From contig JBLHRE010000118.1 of assembly GCA_047625765.1 (NCBI GenBank), forward strand, positions 1 to 5,770: a DNA stretch of 5,770 bases. Reading direction: 5' to 3'. Both the position numbers and the translations under genes were made by a program. The notes beneath the pieces are model-generated. The model did no database searches, was not told the DNA's origin, and saw only the letters and a list, made by a program, of their open reading frames with translations. Every line of letters starts with the position of its first letter. Position 1 is the stretch's first letter. This document shows positions 1 through 5,770 of the stretch, one piece after another. This DNA is from JBLHRE01 sp047625765 (lineage in GTDB: Bacteria; Bacteroidota; Bacteroidia; Flavobacteriales; JBLHRE01).

Positions 1-1890
1 CCAGGTATTTCAGGAGGTCATGAAGGTAGCTCTGGGTTATACGTTAGAGGGGGAGGGCCAGATCAAAATCTTATTTTACTAGATGGGGTACCCGTTTATA
101 ATATCTCACATTTGTTTGGTTTTGTTTCTAACTTCAATGGTTTGGCTATATCAGGAGCAAGAATTATCAAAGGAGGGTTCCCTGCGCAATATGGTGGTCG
201 ACTATCATCCATCCTCTCTATAGAGTTAAGAGAGGGGAATAAATACAAATGGTGCCAAGATATTTCAGTTTCTCCTTTAGCTTCTAATTTTCTCATTGAA
301 GGCCCTGTAAAAAAAGGCAAAAGCTCCATGTTCATAAGCGCTCGGTTCTCTTATTTTAATTGGTTTTTAGGCCTAGTAAACACTTTTTCCAATGGAAATT
401 CAAGATCCAATTACGATTTTGGAGATTGGAACTTCAGATACACTTCAAAACTTAATAGTAACAATCATATTTCTCTTAGTGTATATACAGGAAGAGACAA
501 TTTATTACAAGGTTTTAGTCAAACCATTAATGATAAAACCTATGAAGATGTTGATAAATTAAACTGGGGTAATCTTACTTCAGCTATACGCTGGACCCAC
601 ACCTCTAAAAGCAATGTAATTTCAGAGGTTCTTGCTTATTACACTCAATATAGCAACCAAATTACCACCCAATCCTTCGACATCGACTCATCAAATGTCA
701 CCGAGCTCAATCAAGAATTAACTTCTGGACTTCAAGAAATAGGCATAAAAAATCACAATATTTGGCAAATAAATGAAAACCACCAGTTAAACTTTGGCGT
801 AAAATTAGCACGTCAAACATTTAATCCGGGATCTAAGCAATTCTCCTACGCAATTGAAGGAAAAGGGGATTCCACCTTTACTGAAACTGCTAAGTATGCT
901 AGTTTAAATAATAGCATATACATTGAAGACAGATTCCAAATAAGTCCTCAATTAATGCTTAGTTATGGTTTACATTTTAGTCAATTTTCACATCAGCAGA
1001 AGTCCTATTATAAATTGCAACCAAGAGTAAATCTAACGTATTACATAAACGAAAATTGGCTTTTTAAAGCTAGTTATTCCGAAATGCTTCAACCGCTACA
1101 TTTATTATCCAATTTTGGCACAGGCCTACCTACAAACTTATGGGTGTCTGCAACAAATAAAGTTAAACCATCTACGGCAGAGCAATATTCTCTAGGTACA
1201 TCAATCAATATTAAAGATTCGAAATATAAAATCGACATTGATATCTATTCAAAAACCATGTCAGATTTGATCACTTTTGAAAATGGATTTAATTTTCTAA
1301 AACTTGGAAACTGGGAAGATCAAATTATTCAGGGCGGTGATGGTATTGCATATGGTGCTGAATTTTTACTTACCAAATGCTTTGGAAGATTATCTGGATG
1401 GTTAGGATATACCTATAGCCACACTTACAGACAATTTGATGAAATAAACGATGGGAATAGATACCCTTACCAATTTGACAGAAGGCATGACATTTCGATT
1501 GTGGCAAATTTCAAACTAAAGGAACACATTCAAATTAATGCCGCATGGGTCTTTGGAACTGGTAATGCAATGACGTTAGAGGACCAAGTATTTGCTTATG
1601 GAGGTAAAGGAACTTTTCACAGTAATTTATTACAAAGTGGTACGGTGCATAATCCAGGCCCTAGAAACTGGTTTCGAATGGAGTCTATGCACCGATTGGA
1701 TGTTGGTGTAGCCTTCACCAAAGAAAAGCCAAATGGGAAACGTATCATTAATGTTGGGCTCTACAACGCTTATGGAAATAACAATCCCTATTACTACAAA
1801 TTCATTAAGAAAGACAATAAGACCCTTGGGCTCTTTAAAGTTGCATTAATGCCAATAATCCCAAGTATATCATGGAGAAGAAACTTTTAA
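1..1890 (+). CDS. TonB-dependent outer-membrane receptor, C-terminal part (5' end outside window)
   Basis: Outer-membrane active transporter powered by TonB-ExbBD; the substrate cannot be told from the sequence. The frame is open from base 1, so the true start lies upstream; the TTG at 112 is an internal Leu codon, not a start. Of the 629 visible residues, about 1-80 are the end of the plug domain, with the family motifs YVRGGGPDQN (14-23), LLDGVPVYN (26-34) and KGGFPAQYGGRLSS (57-70). The rest is an aromatic-rich beta-barrel of alternating polar and hydrophobic strands. Near the end, YNAYGNNNPYYY and the closing PIIPSISWRRNF, with a terminal Phe, match the last strands of Bacteroidota receptors and the outer-membrane insertion signal. 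The signal peptide and probable carboxypeptidase-like N-terminal domain would be upstream (inferred). Its stop overlaps the next gene, a lipoprotein, by 19 bases, which suggests one transcript and a working pair. No frameshift is seen. Confidence 0.93.
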   Translation, partial: PGISGGHEGSSGLYVRGGGPDQNLILLDGVPVYNISHLFGFVSNFNGLAISGARIIKGGFPAQYGGRLSSILSIELREGNKYKWCQDISVSPLASNFLIEGPVKKGKSSMFISARFSYFNWFLGLVNTFSNGNSRSNYDFGDWNFRYTSKLNSNNHISLSVYTGRDNLLQGFSQTINDKTYEDVDKLNWGNLTSAIRWTHTSKSNVISEVLAYYTQYSNQITTQSFDIDSSNVTELNQELTSGLQEIGIKNHNIWQINENHQLNFGVKLARQTFNPGSKQFSYAIEGKGDSTFTETAKYASLNNSIYIEDRFQISPQLMLSYGLHFSQFSHQQKSYYKLQPRVNLTYYINENWLFKASYSEMLQPLHLLSNFGTGLPTNLWVSATNKVKPSTAEQYSLGTSINIKDSKYKIDIDIYSKTMSDLITFENGFNFLKLGNWEDQIIQGGDGIAYGAEFLLTKCFGRLSGWLGYTYSHTYRQFDEINDGNRYPYQFDRRHDISIVANFKLKEHIQINAAWVFGTGNAMTLEDQVFAYGGKGTFHSNLLQSGTVHNPGPRNWFRMESMHRLDVGVAFTKEKPNGKRIINVGLYNAYGNNNPYYYKFIKKDNKTLGLFKVALMPIIPSISWRRNF

Positions 1891-2795
1891 TTTATAGTCT
1901 ATTTATCATCATTGGGGTCTTTCCAAGTTGCGATGATTACTTCCTTGAAGAGTTCGATACGGATCAATTTGATGACATAGAAAAAACACTCGTTGTAAAT
2001 GCCTACATCCAACAACACCGAAAAGTTCTATACCTACAACTTTTTGAAACAACTGAACCTGGAAAAAACCCCTTTAATTCCCTAAAAGAAGGAGAGATAA
2101 GTGTCTATCAAAACAATGTACTTCTTTTGGAAACAGAGATTAAAAGAATTGATTTTTCAGATGATTATGGCACCATTAAATATATCCCTGAATTAAACGA
2201 CACTGGCTTGATTCGCTTAGAAGTAAAACATCCTGACTACTTGACAACTTGGGCTGAAATACAAATGCTACCTATACCTCAAATCAAAAATTTCAAAAGG
2301 GAATTTGCTGCAAACCAACATGACTTTTTTGGGGATCTTGATGCCTTAGAATTTGATTTTATTCCATCTAATCCGGGAAGTTCACTACAAACATTATGGC
2401 CAAGATATAGTAGTCAGCCATTTTTGTTTGCTACAATCTACTCTGAAGTGTTAGAGCCTTTGCTATGGGTGTCAAGCCCATCTTTTTACTCCCCAGAGTT
2501 TAAATTTATAGGGTTCACCTTTTCTTTTAATCACACCTTCATATCCAATGGCGCAATTAAATTCAATTTTTATAGCAACCTCGGACTCTTCTCCTCAGCC
2601 AAACCTCAACCCAACGACAATGTTTGGTTTTATGTTGAAACCTTTGATTTCAACCTCGCCAATTATAAATTCCAAACTAGCGAACAATCAGATGCGCTTC
2701 GCAATCCATTTCTAACCCCTAAAGAGATAAATGGAAATTGGAGTAATTCATTTGGTTACTTCGGAATTATGAGGGTTGATTCTTTATTGTATTAA
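1872..2795 (+). CDS. DUF4249-type surface lipoprotein paired with the TonB-dependent receptor
   Basis: Predicted outer-membrane lipoprotein of 307 residues. The N-terminus has two lysines (3-4), a hydrophobic stretch (5-17) and a lipobox-like FPSC with the lipidated Cys at 20. Asp21-Asp22 and more acidic residues follow, resembling the acidic export signal that sends Bacteroidota lipoproteins to the cell surface. The mature part fits the DUF4249 pattern as I know it: an early strand TLVVNAYIQ (39-47), a Gly/aromatic-rich beta-sandwich-like middle, a late WFYVETFDFNLANYKF stretch (252-267), and a C-terminal NPFLTPKEINGNW...GYFGI region (278-299). Length is usual for the family. The ATG at 1872 lies inside the receptor gene and is the only start that gives a proper signal peptide. 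Proteins of this family commonly sit directly after a TonB-dependent receptor, so a role as substrate-binding or lid partner is likely but inferred. Substrate unknown. Confidence 0.82.
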   Translation: MEKKLLIYSLFIIIGVFPSCDDYFLEEFDTDQFDDIEKTLVVNAYIQQHRKVLYLQLFETTEPGKNPFNSLKEGEISVYQNNVLLLETEIKRIDFSDDYGTIKYIPELNDTGLIRLEVKHPDYLTTWAEIQMLPIPQIKNFKREFAANQHDFFGDLDALEFDFIPSNPGSSLQTLWPRYSSQPFLFATIYSEVLEPLLWVSSPSFYSPEFKFIGFTFSFNHTFISNGAIKFNFYSNLGLFSSAKPQPNDNVWFYVETFDFNLANYKFQTSEQSDALRNPFLTPKEINGNWSNSFGYFGIMRVDSLLY

Positions 2796-2815
2796 AATTA
2801 AGCGTACCCTCTTTT

Positions 2816-2843
2816 CGAGTTTATTTATCAGCTAAATCACTCG
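2816..2843 (+). other. Imperfect hairpin after the DUF4249 gene
   Basis: CGAGT (2816-2820) pairs with ACTCG (2839-2843), and ATTTA (2823-2827) pairs with TAAAT (2833-2837). The two stems are separated by a small 2x1 internal loop and closed by a 5-base TCAGC loop. It starts 20 bases after the lipoprotein stop codon, where a transcript end is expected. No T-run follows on either strand, so it is not a standard intrinsic terminator. It may stabilise the mRNA 3' end or be chance in AT-rich DNA. Confidence 0.3.
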
Positions 2844-2916
2844 GCTAACAAACCACTGCCCTTTAACAGTCCTATCAACAATACAGACTACTTGATAAAA
2901 AAGAAGCCTTAATATT

Positions 2917-2934
2917 AATACGTCTTGCAATACG
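2917..2934. repeat. Short direct repeat AATACG, 12-base period
   Basis: AATACG occurs at 2917-2922 and again at 2929-2934, one-and-a-bit helical turns apart. It lies about 30-50 bases upstream of the putative etfB -7 element. The 10-base palindrome TTAATATTAA (2909-2918) overlaps its left edge. The position would suit an activator or repressor site, but the repeat is short enough to be chance. Confidence 0.2.
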
Positions 2935-2965
2935 CTTAGACCTTTTTATTTAGCGGGATTTTGGC

Positions 2966-2973
2966 TAAGTTTG
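2966..2973 (+). promoter_or_regulatory. Probable Bacteroidota-type -7 promoter element for etfB
   Basis: TAAGTTTG matches the TAnnTTTG -7 consensus of the primary sigma factor of Bacteroidota exactly. It ends 35 bases before the etfB ATG, which would give a leader of roughly 25-30 bases. The usual upstream TTG at 17-23 bases spacing is not present; the region around 2943-2948 is TTTTTA. No Shine-Dalgarno sequence lies before the ATG, only A/T-rich sequence, which is normal for the phylum. It is the only good promoter candidate seen for the etfB-etfA-nuclease cluster. Confidence 0.55.
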
Positions 2974-3008
2974 CACTACATATATAAAGCACTAATTATT
3001 AATTCGAT

Positions 3009-3755
3009 ATGAAGATTTTAGTTTGTATCAGTCATGTACCTGATACCACATCCAAAATTAATTTCACCAGCGATAATTCCGCATTCGATTCGAACGGAAT
3101 TCAATTCGTTATCAATCCAAATGACGAATTTGGTTTGACACGTGCAATGCAGTTAAAAGAAGCAACTGGTAGCACGGTAACTGTAGTAAATGTAGGTGAT
3201 GCATCTACCGAACCTACTTTAAGAAAAGCCTTGGCTATTGGTGCTGATGACGCAATTCGCGTTGACACCAAGCCATTGGACTCTTTTACTGTTGCTACAC
3301 AATTAGCTGCGGTAGTAGAAGAAGGCGCGTATGATTTAATTATTGCTGGTAAAGAAAGCCTTGATTACAATGGCGGTGCTGTACCAGGGATGTTAGCTGC
3401 GCTTTTAAATCGTCCATTTGTAAATGGATGTATCGGTTTAGAAATTGACGCAAACAATGCCACCATTATTCGTGAAATTGATGGAGGAAAAGAAACGCTA
3501 AGTGCATCTCTACCATTGATAATTGCGGGGCAAAAAGGATTGGTAGAAGAAAGTGAATTGCGTATTCCTAATATGCGAGGCATTATGACTGCAAGATCAA
3601 AAACATTAACAGTAAAGCCCGCGGTTGACTGTAATGCTAAAACTTCTGCAATATCTTTCGAAAAGCCTGCGGCTAAATCAGCAGTTAAATTGGTAGATCC
3701 AGATAACGTTGAAGAATTGGTAAGGCTATTACATGCCGAAGCAAAAGTTATCTAA
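3009..3755 (+). CDS. etfB: Electron transfer flavoprotein subunit beta
   Basis: Beta subunit of the cytoplasmic EtfAB heterodimer. EtfAB accepts electrons from acyl-CoA dehydrogenases and related flavoenzymes and passes them to ETF:quinone oxidoreductase; the beta subunit carries AMP and docks the dehydrogenase. The protein is 248 residues, the usual size. It starts with the Rossmann-like strand MKILVCISHVPD, then INPNDEFGLTRAMQLKE (35-51), the nucleotide-site segment AGKESLDYNGGAVPG (113-127), and a full match to the ETF-beta signature from Ile153 to Ala173 (key residues R155, D158-G159-G160, E162, P169). The following ELRIPNMRGIMTAR (183-196) corresponds to the partner-recognition loop. The ATG fits the conserved N-terminus, and a TAnnTTTG promoter element lies just upstream. 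etfA follows after 26 bases. The pair being alone, without a nearby dehydrogenase, suggests the housekeeping fatty- and amino-acid-oxidation ETF, not a bifurcating or FixAB type (inferred). Confidence 0.96.
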   Translation: MKILVCISHVPDTTSKINFTSDNSAFDSNGIQFVINPNDEFGLTRAMQLKEATGSTVTVVNVGDASTEPTLRKALAIGADDAIRVDTKPLDSFTVATQLAAVVEEGAYDLIIAGKESLDYNGGAVPGMLAALLNRPFVNGCIGLEIDANNATIIREIDGGKETLSASLPLIIAGQKGLVEESELRIPNMRGIMTARSKTLTVKPAVDCNAKTSAISFEKPAAKSAVKLVDPDNVEELVRLLHAEAKVI

Positions 3756-3781
3756 TTATTGAATCATCTAAGAATAAAAAT

Positions 3782-4735
3782 ATGTCTGTATTAGTATTTG
3801 CAGAAAACTGGGACGGTAACTTTAAGAAAGCAACATTTGAAGCTGTTAGTTATGCGAAATCAGTAGCAGAAAAAATTGGTGGAAATGTAACTGCTTTGGT
3901 TATTGGTGATGTAGCAGATGCTGCAACTTTAGGGAAGTATGGTGCTGATAAAATTATTACTTGCAAGGCCAGCAGCAATAGCAACGATGTTTTTGCAAAC
4001 ATAATTGCAGAAGCTGCCGATGTAAATAAGGCATCTACTATTGTACTTTCTAATAGCAACAACGGAAAATCTATTGCTCCGATATTAGCGATTAAAGCGA
4101 ATGCTGGATTAGTGAGTAACACCGTTGAAACACCTAGTAATGCCAGTCCATTAACTGTGAAAAAGAAAGTTTTTTCAAGTAAAGGTTTTGCAACAGTAAG
4201 CGTAAACGAGGCTAAAGCTGTTTTGGCTTTATCTCCTAATGCTTTTGGGGTTCACGAAAGTGCTGCTGCTGGAACGGTTGAAGCTGGAACTTTTGAAGAA
4301 GGAACTGCATTAACTCAATCTCAATCAATAGAAAAAGCATCAGGGAAACTGAATCTTGCCGAAGCAGACCTTGTGATTTCTGCCGGCAGAGGTTTAAAAG
4401 GGCCCGAAAACTGGAAAATGATAGAAGAACTAGCAGAACTTTTGGGGGCTGCCACGGCTTGCTCAAAGCCTGTTTCTGATATTGGATGGAGACCACATCA
4501 CGAGCATGTTGGACAAACCGGAAAGGCTATTGCCCCAGATTTGTATATCGCTATTGGTATCTCTGGAGCTATCCAACATTTAGCAGGAGTTAACTCTTCT
4601 AAGACTATAGTTGCAATCAACATCGATCCAGAAGCTCCTTTCTTTAAGGCTGCTGATTATGGTATTGTTGGTGATGCGTTTGACGTTGTTCCTAAGCTTG
4701 TTGAAGCTGTAAGAGCATATAAAGCAAATGCTTAA
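3782..4735 (+). CDS. etfA: Electron transfer flavoprotein subunit alpha
   Basis: Alpha subunit of EtfAB, which binds the redox-active FAD through its C-terminal domain. The protein is 317 residues, normal length. Residues 1 to about 185 are the N-terminal alpha/beta domain (SVLVFAENWDG at the start). About 190-317 is the FAD domain: SAGRGLKGPENW (200-211), GWRPHHEHVGQTGKAIAP (235-252) with the flavin-contacting Thr in VGQTG, and an exact match to the ETF-alpha signature from Leu254 to Asn280 containing GISGAIQH. The tail DPEAPFFKAADYGIVGDAF is also conserved. At the place where human and many bacterial proteins have ASRAAVD, with an Arg over the flavin ring, this protein has CSKPVSD, so Lys229 replaces Arg; I recall the same in other Bacteroidota but could not check. 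There is no Shine-Dalgarno sequence, only an A-rich leader. Its last 8 bases overlap the next gene's start, implying co-translation. Confidence 0.96.
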   Translation: MSVLVFAENWDGNFKKATFEAVSYAKSVAEKIGGNVTALVIGDVADAATLGKYGADKIITCKASSNSNDVFANIIAEAADVNKASTIVLSNSNNGKSIAPILAIKANAGLVSNTVETPSNASPLTVKKKVFSSKGFATVSVNEAKAVLALSPNAFGVHESAAAGTVEAGTFEEGTALTQSQSIEKASGKLNLAEADLVISAGRGLKGPENWKMIEELAELLGAATACSKPVSDIGWRPHHEHVGQTGKAIAPDLYIAIGISGAIQHLAGVNSSKTIVAINIDPEAPFFKAADYGIVGDAFDVVPKLVEAVRAYKANA

Positions 4736-5348
4736 TTTGGAGCGCGTTCAATTAAATATAATAGGATTATCCTATAGCCAAACTCAAACGGGTGCTTATG
4801 CACTCGTATTGAGTGAGGTAGGCGGCAAACGAAGATTGCCAATTATTATAGGTGGTAACGAAGCTCAATCTATTGCCATTGCATTAGAAAAAGATGTCGC
4901 TCCGCAAAGACCGCTAACGCACGATCTTTTTAGAGATCTTGCTATTGCATTCGATATTACCGTTAAAGAGGTGATTATTCACAAATTAGAAGATGGAGTA
5001 TTTTTCGCTTCTCTTATTTGCGAAGACCAGGCACATGACCTTATTACTTTAGACGCTAGAACTTCTGACGCCATCGCTTTAGCCGTTCGGTTTGAAGCTC
5101 CAATTTATACCTACGAAGAAATACTAAGCAAGGCAGGCATTATCTTGGATGAAGACGAAAACGAAGACGAACTGAAAAAAACTACCCCGAAGAAAGAAGC
5201 CACAAAAGCTCCTAAAGCAGAAAGCTCTTCCATCGAAAAATCCAATACCAATAGCTTAAAAAGCCAATTGGAACAGGCCGTTAAAAATGAAGATTATGAA
5301 TTGGCTGCAAAGATTCGAGATGAATTAACAAACAGAGGTGAAGCTTAA
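4728..5348 (+). CDS. Bifunctional nuclease (DUF151) domain protein with C-terminal UVR motif
   Basis: 206 residues. The N-terminal part (about 4-138) is the bifunctional nuclease / DUF151 domain: LPIIIGGNEAQSIAIALE (37-54), RPLTHDLF (61-68), DARTSDAIALAVR (109-121), and APIYTYEEILSKAGI (124-138). The family takes its name from a plant protein with DNase and RNase activity; the bacterial members' activity and role are mostly unproven. A charged, low-complexity linker follows (141-175, Asp/Glu then Lys/Ala/Ser), then a UVR motif (176-203, LKSQLEQAVKNEDYELAAKIRDE). UVR motifs occur in UvrB/UvrC and clamp-loader-like proteins and usually mediate protein contacts. The DUF151-plus-UVR layout is common in Bacteroidota. 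The ATG lies inside the etfA end (ATGCTTAA overlap), so it is probably translated with etfA, but a functional link to electron transfer is not evident. The following broken reading frame begins over its stop codon. Confidence 0.9.
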   Translation: MLNLERVQLNIIGLSYSQTQTGAYALVLSEVGGKRRLPIIIGGNEAQSIAIALEKDVAPQRPLTHDLFRDLAIAFDITVKEVIIHKLEDGVFFASLICEDQAHDLITLDARTSDAIALAVRFEAPIYTYEEILSKAGIILDEDENEDELKKTTPKKEATKAPKAESSSIEKSNTNSLKSQLEQAVKNEDYELAAKIRDELTNRGEA

Positions 5349-5764
5349 TGGCAACAGATATCCTACCATTATATCCATCTTCTTATTTACTGGGATAGTA
5401 AACCTTTCATTTGCCCAAAATCTTACTGTAGCTTGGAGTTTTTCAGGAATCACCAACACTAAAAATGAAGTAGTCCAACCTTTAAAAAAAACTGACTCTC
5501 TTTTCTTGATAGAGAAAGCTTCCACTATTCTAAAGACACATTAAACCTTAAAGCTAAAGGAACTTACTGGTATTATAGTGACAGCCTTAGATCTTATTGT
5601 CTTAAATCCTCGTGGAATTCTACTTTCACCTTACAAGACAAACTCACAAGCTATCTAATGTTAATAAAACAGACAAAAAATGGTATAAGTCCGCTTGGAT
5701 ATATGTGCTCATTATTGGTGTAGTGCTTACATTTATACGCTGGACAAAAACCAAAAAAAGTTAG
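5338..5764 (+). pseudogene. Frameshifted remnant of an exported protein (resembles N-terminal domain of Bacteroidota NupC-type transporters)
   Basis: Three frames are needed. Frame A, from GTG 5338 to TAA 5544, gives a signal peptide (K2, R7, hydrophobic 10-25, cleavage after SFA-26) and a mature start QNLTVAWSFSGI. Frame B, open 5496-5723, continues as LDRESFHYSKDTLNLKAKGTYW. One extra base near the T-run 5501-5504 would join A and B into a smooth TDSLF-LDRESFHY domain. Frame C, 5606-5764, reads VEFYFHLTRQ and then a transmembrane stretch, WIYVLIIGVVLTFIRW, ending KTKKS-stop. The A+B part resembles, from memory, the small beta-rich exported domain that precedes the nucleoside transporter often found after the nuclease gene in Bacteroidota; the transporter core is not seen here. 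The start is also uncertain: an ATG at 5348 overlaps the nuclease stop as TAATG but leads to a stop after 16 codons. It could be a real pseudogene, a divergent short anchored protein with sequencing errors, or less likely recoding. Confidence 0.6.
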
Positions 5765-5770
5765 TTCATT

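Noticed and set aside
112..114. TTG as start of the receptor gene
   Set aside because: The same frame is open to base 1 and encodes the conserved YVRGGGPDQN and LLDGVPVYN plug motifs upstream of it, so this is an internal Leu codon.
96..335. Minus-strand open frame of 79 codons
   Set aside because: It lies opposite the conserved plug domain of the receptor, has no recognisable motif, and is a shadow of that gene.
2800..2937. Inverted pair AAGCGTA (2800-2806) and TACGCTT (2931-2937)
   Set aside because: Seven bases separated by over 120 bases in an AT-rich gap is easily chance, and no element or flanking duplication lies between them.
3365..3583. Minus-strand open frame opposite etfB
   Set aside because: It overlaps the strongly conserved ETF-beta signature region, and its sequence shows no family features.
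3850..4122. Minus-strand hydrophobic open frame opposite etfA
   Set aside because: Its hydrophobic look comes from reverse-complemented Ala/Asn/Lys codons of etfA; no promoter or independent signal.
4236..4496. Minus-strand Gln/Leu-rich open frame opposite etfA
   Set aside because: Low-complexity shadow of Ala/Glu-rich etfA sequence, with no supporting evidence.
5325..5525. Minus-strand open frame opposite the broken 3' gene
   Set aside because: The + strand carries a signal peptide and domain-like sequence in order; the minus frame has no recognisable feature.

Overview
The window looks like AT-rich chromosomal DNA of a Bacteroidota bacterium. The evidence is a TonB-dependent receptor of the type found in that phylum, followed by a DUF4249-type lipoprotein whose cysteine is followed by acidic residues. 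In addition, start codons lack Shine-Dalgarno sequences, there is a TAnnTTTG promoter element, and the EtfA/EtfB sequence style fits. The order (Flavobacteriales, Cytophagales or other) cannot be fixed from the sequence. All recognisable genes lie on the + strand.

Positions 1-2795 hold an outer-membrane uptake pair. The C-terminal 629 residues of a TonB-dependent receptor (its 5' end is outside the window) overlap by 19 bases the start of a 307-residue surface lipoprotein. The substrate is unknown. A 213-base intergenic gap follows. It contains an imperfect hairpin, a short direct repeat and a good -7 promoter element.

Positions 3009-5348 form a tight cluster: etfB, etfA (26-base gap) and a bifunctional-nuclease-domain (DUF151) protein with a C-terminal UVR motif, whose start overlaps the etfA stop by 8 bases. 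EtfAB is the FAD-containing electron carrier that takes electrons from acyl-CoA dehydrogenases and similar enzymes and passes them toward the quinone pool. The link of the nuclease-domain protein to this is unknown.

Positions 5338-5764 appear to hold a decayed or frameshifted gene. A signal peptide and the start of a small beta-rich domain are in one frame, the continuation of that domain is in a second frame, and a strand-like stretch plus one transmembrane segment is in a third. The first part resembles the exported N-terminal domain that precedes NupC-type nucleoside transporters in many Bacteroidota, but no transporter core is present before the window ends.

I see no mobile element, CRISPR array, tRNA or rRNA, and no convincing new system. 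The most useful points for follow-up are the broken 3' gene and the receptor/DUF4249 pair.
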